In this document: in pieces, positions 1-6,541 of the stretch
How the letters are laid out: the number at the start of each line of letters is the position of its first letter
Position numbering within the stretch: position 1 is the stretch's first letter
Source: Lamprocystis purpurea
Lineage (GTDB): Bacteria; Pseudomonadota; Gammaproteobacteria; Chromatiales; Chromatiaceae
NCBI GenBank assembly: GCA_020718945.1
Contig: DYRB01000021.1
Coordinates: forward strand, 3,565-15,135
Reading direction: 5' to 3'
DNA length: 11,571 nt
The notes under the pieces: generated by a model
What the model saw: the letters and a program-made list of their open reading frames with translations, nothing else
Database searches by the model: none
What the model was told of the DNA's origin: nothing
Made by a program: the position numbers and the translations under genes

Positions 1-1
1 C

Positions 2-25
2 GTGGGAGCGGCGCCTCGCCGCGAC
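2..25 (+). repeat. REP-like palindromic element, copy 1
   Basis: The element reads GTGGGA, then a perfect 6-bp stem (GCGGCG at 8-13, loop CCT at 14-16, CGCCGC at 17-22), then GAC. The head GTGGGAGCG plus a GC stem is the general form of extragenic REP palindromes of Pseudomonas putida and other gammaproteobacteria. A second copy with the same frame but one swapped stem base pair lies on the other strand at 2746-2769. It sits immediately next to the point where CNNM homology ends, at the window edge. Confidence 0.7.
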
Positions 26-45
26 GGGCGTCTTCCAGCAACGCC

Positions 46-383
46 TATGATGGAGACATAGGTGATGACGACCACCACCAGAATCGTGGACGCCACCAGG
101 CCGGTGTCGGGCTGGACCCCGAACTGGGTCAGCCAGTCGGCCAGGGGGACGGCGAGCACGGCCTCGCCGACGATGCCGCTCCGGACCCCGACGGATGTGA
201 TGCCGACCTCGGTTGGGGTCCTGTCCGAGGCGGATGGCCACCGCGGCCGACCTGCCCCCGTCCTCCGCGAGCCGCGCCAGGCGGCCGCGCCAGGCGGGCG
301 CGCCGGGCGGAGACCAGGGCAATCTCGGACATGGCCAGGGCGCCGTTGACCAGGATCAGGGCCAACAGAAACAGGACATCCAT
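46..383 (-). pseudogene. Decayed CNNM/DUF21 (hemolysin C-like) transporter, N-terminal part
   Basis: The N-terminus from the ATG at 381-383 (MDVLFLLALILVNGALAMSE) is a typical first membrane helix of the CNNM/DUF21 family of putative Mg2+/Co2+ transport proteins. Homology then jumps frame twice. Near 285-290 it moves to a frame reading RLAEDGGRSAAVAIRLGQDP. Near 205-215 it moves to a frame reading TEVGITSVGVRSGIVGEAVL, followed by a second hydrophobic segment ending VVVVITYVSII at about 46. The usual RFLSTVQ-like stretch between the DP and the VGIT motifs is missing, so there is a small deletion as well as frameshifts. Family resemblance stops at about 46, next to the REP-like hairpin. CBS and CorC domains would lie beyond the window or are lost. 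No single frame encodes a working protein, so I call a pseudogene. Sequencing error could explain a single shift but hardly all of them. Confidence 0.7.
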
Positions 384-509
384 AGAGGGGCTCTCGATAA
401 CCAGGGACCCATAGCATCAGGGCGCCGGGTATCCAGGGCAAGTCTCAGGGGGGGCGGGACCCTGTCGAATCCCTGACGTCGGCGGCACCGGCAGGGGCGC
501 CAAGCCATT

Positions 510-614
510 GTGTCGGAGTGCCATTCTGTCACGGTCAAGCCCTCGGGCCAGGCGGACTTCTACCCCAGCCGCGGGGTCCCCGTCGGCATGGGCGGCATGA
601 GCGGCCGGACCTGA
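510..614 (+). pseudogene. Possible orphan C-terminal coding fragment
   Basis: A short frame ends at the TGA at 612-614 and reads VTVKPSGQADFYPSRGVPVG and then MGGMSGRT. Its composition looks protein-like rather than like a shadow of GC-rich DNA. The frame opens after a TGA at 474-476, and GTG at 510 would be the only plausible start. There is no clear ribosome binding site and I recognise no family. It may be the tail of a deleted gene or chance. It lies in the 284-bp gap between the CNNM remnant and the MATE gene, where I see no other coding signal. Confidence 0.2.
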
Positions 615-625
615 TCGCCTAGGGC

Positions 626-663
626 GCCCGGCGGCCCCGTTGCCAGGGTGGGGGCCGCCGGGC
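626..663. terminator. Strong 13-bp GC hairpin before the MATE gene
   Basis: The arms 626-638 and 651-663 are perfectly complementary (core CCCGGCGGCCCC / GGGGCCGCCGGG) around a 12-nt loop. No T-tract follows on either strand, so it is not a canonical intrinsic terminator. It could act as a Rho-dependent or processing structure, or mask translation initiation if the MATE gene starts at 668, only 5 nt after the stem. Confidence 0.45.
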
Positions 664-667
664 TAAG

Positions 668-2158
668 GTGCCAACCCCCAGGCGCCGGTCGCCTGCCGCC
701 TGTTGTGGGCTAGACCCTGTGGACAACCACCCCCCGAACATCCAACCCCAGCCTCGCCCGCTCCCCGCCTTGCGCCTGGATGCCCTTGGCCGCCGCCGGG
801 TGGACTATCGGGCCCTGGCCGCCCTGGCCGCACCCCTGTTCCTCAACAGCGGCATCCAGGCGGTGCTCAACCTGACCGACACCTGGTTCCTCGGGCGCAT
901 CTCCACCCAGGCCACCGCCGGGGTGGGGGCGGTCTACTGGTTCGTCATCGTCTTCATCTTGCTGCTCGGCGGGGTGTGTATGGCCGTGCAGACCCTGGTG
1001 GCCCAGGCCTGCGGGGCCGGGGACCGCCGGGCGGCGGCGCGGACCACCTGGGCGGGGCTTTGGGTGGCCCTGCTCAGCGGGCCCCTGTTCCTGCTGGTGG
1101 GCCTGAGCGGCGGCCGGCTGCTGGCCCCCTTCGGCCTGGACCCCGGGGTCGAGGCCCTGGCCCTGGAGTTCTGGTTCCCGCGCATGTCCGGGGCTGTGGG
1201 CGGGGTGGCCCTGTGGGCGGTGACCAGCTTCTTCAACGGCACAGGGCGGACCGGGGTCACCCTGGCCCTGATGGTCGCGGTGGGCCTGGTCAATGCCCTG
1301 CTCAATCAGGTCTTCGCCTTCGATCTCGGCATGGGGGTCGCCGGGGTGGCCTGGGCGACCACCACGGCCCAAGGGGTCGGGGTCCTGCTCGCCCTGGCGG
1401 TCTTCCTCAGCCCCCGGGTCCGTGCCGCCTACGGCAGCCACTTGGTGTGGCGCCCAGACTCGACGGCCATGCGCCGCGCCCTGCTGCTCGGCCTGCCCAT
1501 GGGGCTGTTGCCGGCGGCGGACCTGGTGGGCATGGCCCTGTTCCAGTTGATGCAGGTGGACCTGGGGACCGTGGCCGGGGCCGCGACCCAGATCGTCATG
1601 ATGCTGACCTCCATGGCCTACATGCCCGCCATGGGCATCGCCAGCGCCGGGACCACATTGGTCGGTCAGGCCATAGGCGCGGGGGACAAAGACTGGGCGC
1701 GCAAGCTGGGCAACGCCGCCATCAAGGTGAACCTGGGCTTCATGGGCCTGGTGAGCCTGCTGCTGGCCCTGGCCGGGCCCTGGCTGCTGCCGCTCTTCGT
1801 CACCCCCGGCGACCCCAACGCCGCGGCGGTGGTCGAGACGGGCAAGGTGCTGATCTGGATCGCCGCCTTCTATCAGGTCTTCGACGGGCTCAACCTGGGG
1901 AGTGGCTTCGCCCTGCGTGGGGCCGGGGACGCCCGGGCCCCGGCCCTTCTGGTGGTGCTGGTGTCCTGGTTCGGCTTCCTGCCCCTGGCCCACAGCCTGA
2001 GTTTCGCCCCCGGGGCGGGTTGGGTCGGGTTCCTGCCCCAGTTCGGCCTGGGGGCAGCGGGGGGCTGGGCGGCGTTGCTCATCTATGTGGCCGTGCTGGG
2101 GACAACGCTCTGGCTGCGCTGGGCATCCGGGGCCTGGCGGCGGGTGGACCTGACCTGA
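668..2158 (+). CDS. MATE-family multidrug/metabolite exporter
   Basis: The product is an inner-membrane MATE (NorM/DinF-type) antiporter that would export organic cations, drugs or metabolites with Na+ or H+. The protein has about 12 hydrophobic segments in two halves. After a Pro-rich N-terminus come the characteristic first-helix text APLFLNSGIQAVLNLTDTWF and LGR, then TLVAQACGAGD in the first half and the matching TTLVGQAIGAGD in the second half, plus FNGTGRTG and LRGAGDARAP loop motifs. Length (496 residues from the GTG at 668) is normal for the family. The start is uncertain. An in-frame GTG at 719 gives a shorter leader ahead of the conserved core, and the strong hairpin ending at 663 leaves no free Shine-Dalgarno site for the 668 start. 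The gene stands alone and converges on the minus-strand gene that ends at 2174, 15 nt away. Substrate cannot be inferred. Confidence 0.93.
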   Translation: MPTPRRRSPAACCGLDPVDNHPPNIQPQPRPLPALRLDALGRRRVDYRALAALAAPLFLNSGIQAVLNLTDTWFLGRISTQATAGVGAVYWFVIVFILLLGGVCMAVQTLVAQACGAGDRRAAARTTWAGLWVALLSGPLFLLVGLSGGRLLAPFGLDPGVEALALEFWFPRMSGAVGGVALWAVTSFFNGTGRTGVTLALMVAVGLVNALLNQVFAFDLGMGVAGVAWATTTAQGVGVLLALAVFLSPRVRAAYGSHLVWRPDSTAMRRALLLGLPMGLLPAADLVGMALFQLMQVDLGTVAGAATQIVMMLTSMAYMPAMGIASAGTTLVGQAIGAGDKDWARKLGNAAIKVNLGFMGLVSLLLALAGPWLLPLFVTPGDPNAAAVVETGKVLIWIAAFYQVFDGLNLGSGFALRGAGDARAPALLVVLVSWFGFLPLAHSLSFAPGAGWVGFLPQFGLGAAGGWAALLIYVAVLGTTLWLRWASGAWRRVDLT

Positions 2159-2173
2159 GCGACGGTCCGGCGT

Positions 2174-2656
2174 TCAGCCCAGAGCCCGGCGCACTATGGC
2201 CGCCAGGGGCGAAATGGCCCCGGATGCCTCGGGTTCGGCCCCGGCCTGGCTATGGTCGGCCTGGCAGTTCGGGTCCTCGTGCCGGTGGTCGTGGTGGAGA
2301 CCGCGGGCCTCGTGCCACCGGGCCTGGACTTTGCGCCGCGCCTCCTGGGCCAGGAGCTTGCGCACCCAGAACAGACACAGGGCCACCAGGCGCAGGAAGC
2401 TTTCCATGTTCTGCGAGGTAGGGGCTATGCGGCTTCCCAGCGCGTCGAACACCCGCCCCATCTCCTCGGTGGCACCCTCCGGGAGCTTGCCGGTGAAGAC
2501 GCCGTCGATCACCGCCTCCAGCAGGGCCTTGGGCTCCTTCTCCCCCAGGGACGTGGAGATGCGCTCGATGTGCTCGAGCAGTTCCTTGGGCTTGAGCTTG
2601 TCCACCTTGATGCCGAAGCTCTTGATGTCGCAGGTCAGCAGGTCGCGGGTCTTCAT
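2174..2656 (-). CDS. Hypothetical helical protein with His-rich C-terminal segment
   Basis: I do not recognise this 160-residue protein. It begins MKTRDLLTCDIKSFGIKVDK and has a charged, predicted helical N-terminal half with repeated Lys-Glu-Leu text (LKPKELLEHIERI). A Gly-containing middle follows (FTGKLPEGATEEMGRVFDAL), then an amphipathic or weakly membrane-like segment around residues 84-100 (ESFLRLVALCLFWVRKLL). The tail carries several His, Asp and Cys residues (LHHDHRHEDPNCQADH, about residues 119-134) that could bind metal. There is no signal peptide. The ribosome binding site before the ATG at 2654-2656 is weak. Amino-acid usage is balanced and the coding frame looks real compared with the Arg/Pro/Gly-rich overlapping frames on the plus strand. 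It is separated from the dehydrogenase gene upstream by a terminator-like hairpin and a REP-like repeat, so it is probably transcribed on its own. Confidence 0.7.
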   Translation of the reverse strand: MKTRDLLTCDIKSFGIKVDKLKPKELLEHIERISTSLGEKEPKALLEAVIDGVFTGKLPEGATEEMGRVFDALGSRIAPTSQNMESFLRLVALCLFWVRKLLAQEARRKVQARWHEARGLHHDHRHEDPNCQADHSQAGAEPEASGAISPLAAIVRRALG

Positions 2657-2745
2657 GGGGTCTCGCTGCGGTTATTGGATAGGTGCCAGAGTCGTCGACG
2701 CGACGGGGCGATGGGCCAGCCGCCGGGCTCGCTGCGCTTTGCCGG

Positions 2746-2769
2746 GTCGCGCCGAGGCGGCGCTCCCAC
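2746..2769 (-). repeat. REP-like palindromic element, copy 2
   Basis: Read on the minus strand it is GTGGGA, stem GCGCCG, loop CCT, stem CGGCGC, then GAC. It is the same 24-nt frame as copy 1 at 2-25, with the fourth stem base changed from G to C and its partner changed from C to G, so pairing is kept. It lies between the dehydrogenase and the hypothetical gene, a usual intergenic site for REP elements. Confidence 0.7.
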
Positions 2770-2776
2770 GGCTGTT

Positions 2777-2796
2777 GACCGCGCCCGGCCGCGGTC
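2777..2796 (-). terminator. Hairpin downstream of the dehydrogenase gene
   Basis: GACCGCG (2777-2783) and CGCGGTC (2790-2796) form a perfect 7-bp stem with a 6-nt loop. It begins about 10 nt past the stop codon of the minus-strand dehydrogenase gene and is followed by the REP-like hairpin. There is no run of T, so termination would be Rho-assisted, or the two structures protect the 3' end of the mRNA. Confidence 0.4.
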
Positions 2797-2805
2797 GAGG
2801 GGCCC

Positions 2806-4215
2806 TCAATCCGCCAGCCGCTCCAGTTCCACCAAGCCGCCGGCGTTCTTGGCCTCGACCTTGGCGTAGAGGTCGTAGAGGGCCGCCTGCAGGGCCTCCT
2901 CGATCACCGGGTGGTAGAAGGGCATGCGCAGCAACTGGCCGACGGTCAGCCCCTGGGCGATGCACCAGGCGAGCAGGTGGGCCAGGTTCTCCCCCTTGGG
3001 CCCGATCATCTCGGCCCCCAGGATGACGCCGGTCTGCTTGTCCCCGTAGACCCGCAGTACCCCCTTGTTCTGGCCCATGATCAGCGCCCGGCCCACCGGG
3101 GCGAAGTTGATCTGGCCGACCGCCGTGGTCGCCTGGTCCAGGTCGTTCCAGCGCGCCCCGACCACGCAGATGTTGGGGTCGCAGAAGTTGATCATGAGCG
3201 GGACCTTGCGCTTGAAGGCGGCGGTCTCGCCGTGGGCGGCGTTGTAGCCGGCGATGCGGCCCTCGTCCCCGGCCTCGTGCAGTATGGGCCGGTCCCCGGT
3301 CACGTCCCCGGCGATGAACACCGGCAGGTCGCCCACTTGCATGGTGTTGGGGTTGTAGGTCGGGATGCCGCGCCGGTCCAGGGGCACGCCGAGCTTGTCC
3401 AGGCCCAGGCCCTCGACGTTGGGCACCCGCCCTATGCTGCACAGCACCCGGTCTACCAGGACGCCCTGCTCCCCGGCGGTGACCCGCATCTGGGCGCCCT
3501 CCTCGGTGAGGGACACCGGGTGGCCCAGGTGGATGGGGAATTCCTTGCCCAGGATGTCCAGGGCGCAGCGCTGCACCTCAGGGTCCTGGGCCCCGCCGAT
3601 GTGGCCGAGCTGGTCGAAGCCGGTGACCGTCACCCCCAGGCGGGCCAGGCTCTGGCCCAGCTCCAGGCCGATGGTCCCGAGCCCCACCACGGCCACGGAG
3701 GCGGGCAGGTCGTTGAGCTCGAACACGCTGTCGGTGGTAATGACCTTGTCGCCGAAGATCTGCCAGGCCATGGGGACCAGGGGCCGCGAGCCGGTGGCGA
3801 TAATCACCCGGGAGGCGCGGATGCGGTGGGTGTCGGTCTCGATCAGGGTCGGCTCGACGAAGCGGGCGTACTCCTGGATGAACTCGTCCCCCAGGTTGTC
3901 CGTGCTGCTGCCCAGCACCCGGTCGACGAAGGTATCGCGCAACTCCTGCACATGCTCCATCACCGAGACCAGATCCACCGCCAGTTCCTGGTGCCCGTCC
4001 ACCCCGTAGCGCCCGAGGTGGGTGCGGCGGTGGTAGTCGTCGGCGATCTGGATCAGGGCCTTGGAGGGCATGCAGCCGACCCGGGCGCAGGTGGTCCCAG
4101 GCTCCCCGCCGTTGATGAGGGCAAAGGTCTTGCCCGCCCGGCGCACCTGGCCCATGGCGTTGAGCCCCGCGGTCCCGGAGCCGATGATGGCGACGTCGAC
4201 GCTTCTTTCTTGCAT
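2806..4215 (-). CDS. lpd: Dihydrolipoamide dehydrogenase-family (E3-like) flavoprotein
   Basis: This is a 469-residue FAD disulfide oxidoreductase. By family it oxidises dihydrolipoamide with NAD+ in 2-oxoacid dehydrogenase or related complexes in the cytoplasm. Visible parts are the FAD dinucleotide fold GSGTAG (12-17), the redox-active pair in TTCARVGCMPSK (C43 and C48), a second GxGxxG NAD-binding site in VAVVGLGTIGLELG, the FAD-contacting FIAGDV motif, and the C-terminal dimerisation domain with the catalytic pair in YHPVIEE (H435, E440). All catalytic residues are present. The motif MPFYHP rather than the classical HAHP places it in a less studied E3-like clade, so a lipoamide substrate is likely but unproven. 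The ATG at 4213-4215 is chosen because GGGAG lies 7 nt upstream and the FAD fold begins a few residues later. The same frame stays open upstream into a receiver-domain remnant. No E1 or E2 subunit gene is nearby. Confidence 0.9.
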   Translation of the reverse strand: MQERSVDVAIIGSGTAGLNAMGQVRRAGKTFALINGGEPGTTCARVGCMPSKALIQIADDYHRRTHLGRYGVDGHQELAVDLVSVMEHVQELRDTFVDRVLGSSTDNLGDEFIQEYARFVEPTLIETDTHRIRASRVIIATGSRPLVPMAWQIFGDKVITTDSVFELNDLPASVAVVGLGTIGLELGQSLARLGVTVTGFDQLGHIGGAQDPEVQRCALDILGKEFPIHLGHPVSLTEEGAQMRVTAGEQGVLVDRVLCSIGRVPNVEGLGLDKLGVPLDRRGIPTYNPNTMQVGDLPVFIAGDVTGDRPILHEAGDEGRIAGYNAAHGETAAFKRKVPLMINFCDPNICVVGARWNDLDQATTAVGQINFAPVGRALIMGQNKGVLRVYGDKQTGVILGAEMIGPKGENLAHLLAWCIAQGLTVGQLLRMPFYHPVIEEALQAALYDLYAKVEAKNAGGLVELERLAD

Positions 4216-4276
4216 AACAATCTCCCAACTCGTTGAATTTTTGGCAAGCCCTGAGGCCGGGCCGGCGGATGGCGGC

Positions 4277-4282
4277 ATTGTA
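4277..4282 (-). promoter_or_regulatory. Candidate -10 box for the dehydrogenase gene
   Basis: On the minus strand the sequence reads TACAAT, five of six matches to the sigma-70 -10 consensus, in a short less GC-rich stretch about 62 nt upstream of the dehydrogenase start. No good -35 hexamer is seen at 16-18 nt. It would give the gene its own promoter inside the decayed end of the receiver gene. Confidence 0.25.
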
Positions 4283-4391
4283 AGGCCAAAGGTTGGGGCG
4301 CGGGACTCTGGCGGTAGGTCCGGTTCGGCGCAGAGCAGGGGTGCCCGGTGCGGCGCCCGGGTAACCCGGGGCAATCTGGCGGTAGCGTCCT

Positions 4392-4740
4392 GGTCGTCGG
4401 GCTTGTTGATGAACTCGTCGGCCCCTGCGGCGAAGGCGCGGTCCACGGAACCGTCGTCCTCGAACACGGTGATCATGATGATGGGGACATGGCGGCCCTG
4501 GGGGAGGGCGCGGATGGCCGCGCAGGCGGCGAAGCCGTCCATGACCGGCATGGCGGCGTCGAGCAGGACCAGGTCGGCCCCGTCGGCGGTGAAGTGGTCC
4601 ACCCCGATCTGGCCGTTCTCGGCCACCTGGGTGTCGAAGCCGAGGCGGGCGATGCACTGCTGTATGGCGATACGCAGCACCGGGTCGTCGCCGACGATCA
4701 GGGCGCGCAGCTTGTGGGCTTGATCCGTGGCGAGGGTCAT
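4392..4740 (-). pseudogene. Response-regulator receiver gene, 3'-truncated
   Basis: The frame starts with the ATG at 4738-4740, overlapping the TGA of the kinase/Hpt gene as ATGA, so the pair was translationally coupled. Residues 12-114 form a receiver domain with phospho-acceptor D61 in LLDAAMPVMDG, T91 in the MIT position and K113 in FINKP. The acidic pocket reads LIVGDDP instead of VDDDP, so the first of the two Mg2+-binding acids is Gly. After residue ~116 homology stops and about 60 residues of low-complexity text (to 4216) lead without a stop into the dehydrogenase. In relatives such a receiver is usually followed by an output domain such as PAS or GGDEF (family knowledge, not seen here). 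I infer a 3' deletion that joined this gene to the lpd upstream region. A 644-residue fusion protein would result if translated through. Confidence 0.75.
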
Positions 4741-6431
4741 GGGCTGGGTGTCTCCTCGGCGCCGGTGGCGCCTTCGTGGTCGAGCAGCTCGGCCAGTTCC
4801 CGGGTGGCGCGGCCGGCCTCGGCCTCAATGGCCGCGACCAGATCTGCGGCCTGGCTCAGGTCCCCGGCCTTGGCCTGGGCATTGAGGGCCCGGGCCTGTT
4901 GCATCAGCCCCCGGGCCCCCAGGGTCCCCAGGGCGCCGGCCAGGGTGTGGGCCGCGGCACCGACCCTTCGGGCGTCGCCCGCCACCAGCCCGGCGCGAAG
5001 CTCGGTGAGGCGGGTGGGCAAGTCATCGAGGCAGGTCTCGATGACGTCCCGGATGTCGCCCATGGCCTCGCACAGGTCGGCGATGACCTTGGCGTCGATG
5101 GCCGGGGCCGCGTCTGGCTTTTTGGCGGGCTCAGGGGCAGCCGGCGTCGGGATCGGTTTCGGGGCTGGCTCCGGGGCTGGCTCCGACGCTGGCTCCGGCA
5201 TTGGGCGCACCCACCAACGCCCCAGGGTGGCCAGCAGGTCCGGGGCGCGGATGGGCTTGGGCAGGTAGTCGTCCATGCCGGCTTCCAGACAGCGCTCGCG
5301 CACCGCCGGAAAGGCGTGGGCGGTCAGGGCGACGATGGTCTGGTGCCGGCCGTCACCCTGCTGGGCCTCGCGCTCGCGCAGGGCCCGGGTGGCGGAGAGG
5401 CCGTCGAGGACGGGCATTTCACAGTCCACCTTGATGCCGCGCAGGGCCGGATCGGCGCGCACCTGGGCCAGGACCTGGACATCGGCGGACGGCCAGGTCG
5501 GCTCGGTGGCATCGTCCGGTGCCGCCTCCAGGGGGACCACGAAGCTGAAGCTGCTGCCCGTGCCGACCTCGCTCTCCAGGTCCAGGGTGCCGCCCATCAT
5601 CTGCACCAGTTGGTTGCTGATGGCCAGCCCCAGGCCGGTCCCGCCGAAGCGCCGGGTGGTGCTGTTGTCGGCCTGGCGGAAGGCCTCGAAGATATGCTCG
5701 CGGGCCTCGGGGCTGACGCCCATGCCGGTGTCGCAGACCGCGAAGCCGATCTGGGGGTGCTGGCGTCGGCCTCGTCGAGCAAAACCCTCGGGCCCACCTC
5801 GCCGCCCTCGGTGAACTTGATGGCGTTGCCGATCAGGTTGATGAGGATCTGGCGCAGCCGGGTGGGGTCGCCGACCACCTGGGTGGGGACATTCGCCTGG
5901 ACATAGCAGATCGCCTCCAGCCCCTTGGCGCTGGCCTTGCCGGCGAGCATCTGCACGGTCTCTTCGGCCAGTTCCGGGAGGTTGAAGGGGCTGCGGTCCA
6001 GCTCCATGCGCCCGGCGTCGATCTTGGAGAAGTCCAGCACGTCGCCGATCACCCCCAACAGCCCCTCGGCGGAGGCGATACCCATGGACACATAGTGGGC
6101 CTGCTGGGGCGTCAGTTCGGTCCCCTCCAGCAGTTCCAGCATGCCCACCACGCCGTTGAGCGGGGTGCGGATCTCATGGCTCATGCTTGCCAGGAACTGG
6201 CTCTTGGCATCGGCCAGGTCCATGGCCCGGTCACGGGCCGCCTCCAGGACCTCGGTCTCGTCGGCCATGGCGGTAACGTCCTGGACCAGGACCACCTCGA
6301 TGACCTCCTTGCGCTGGGAGTGCATCACCACGGTGATGTCCCGGGTGCGGTCGTCGCCGAGCAGGGCGCGGCACAGCTCGTCACCGTTACCGTTGGGCAT
6401 GAAGTAATCCACCACCCCCAGTTGCGGCTTA
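4737..6431 (-). pseudogene. Hybrid histidine kinase (HisKA-HATPase-REC-Hpt), frameshifted and deleted
   Basis: Reading on the minus strand, the piece opens just after the inserted element with the second half of a receiver (PQLGVVDYFMPNGNGDEL). That passes abruptly near 6300 into a PAS-tail-like segment (VVLVQDVTAMADE), suggesting a deletion. A HisKA domain follows with phospho-acceptor His in FLASMSHEIRTPLNG, then the HATPase N-box (LINLIGNAIKF). At the G-run 5753-5757 (plus-strand numbering) one base is missing and the frame shifts. The shifted frame continues perfectly with DTGMGVSP (G1) and GGTGLGLAI (G2). The next receiver has no start: LAQVRADPALRGIK, the end of one receiver-like unit, joins VDCEMPVLDGLSA, the phospho-acceptor of another. 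A Pro/Glu-rich linker and an Hpt domain (AHTLAGALGTLGA) finish the protein at 4737. The architecture resembles BarA/ArcB-type phosphorelays. It is unlikely to make a full kinase today. Confidence 0.8.
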
Positions 6432-6541
6432 GGAACAGTTCAGAAACAACTGAGGCATCTGGGGGGCGGGCGTCCCGCCCGCCAGACGGGCCAGAGGCCC
6501 GTCCCCCGGTCCAGAACGTATCGCTTGTTCTTGAACCGTCG
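6432..6541. mobile_element. 110-bp MITE-like palindromic insertion in a receiver domain
   Basis: The element is flanked by direct repeats CTTA (6428-6431 and 6542-6545); the duplication may be the 3-bp TTA. Its ends are imperfect inverted repeats: GTTCAGAAACAA near the left end against GTTCAAGAACAA in the complement of the right end. Inside are two adjacent hairpins: GGGCGGG/CCCGCCC (6464-6470/6474-6480) and the perfect 8-bp GACGGGCC/GGCCCGTC (6485-6492/6496-6503). It encodes nothing. Removing the element and one repeat copy (114 bp) restores an uninterrupted receiver reading AQRDK-PQLGVVDYF. In the present sequence the kinase frame meets a TGA inside the element at 6440-6442. Confidence 0.8.

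Noticed and set aside
703..2421. Long Arg/Pro/Gly-rich open frames overlapping the MATE gene on both strands
   Set aside because: Their composition is that of GC-rich shadow frames, while the MATE frame carries continuous family motifs.
2911..4236. 441-residue plus-strand open frame opposite the dehydrogenase gene
   Set aside because: It is antisense to a fully conserved flavoenzyme; its Gly/Val/His/Asp-rich text is the mirror of that gene's codon bias and matches no family I know.
5114..5209. Repeated Pro-Glu-Pro-Ala coding repeats as a possible functional repeat array
   Set aside because: It is an ordinary flexible linker between the receiver and Hpt domains; the DNA repeat follows from the peptide composition.
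6464..6503. The two GC hairpins as a transcription terminator between two genes
   Set aside because: They lie inside a unit with terminal inverted repeats and a target duplication that splits a single receiver domain, so an insertion explains them better.
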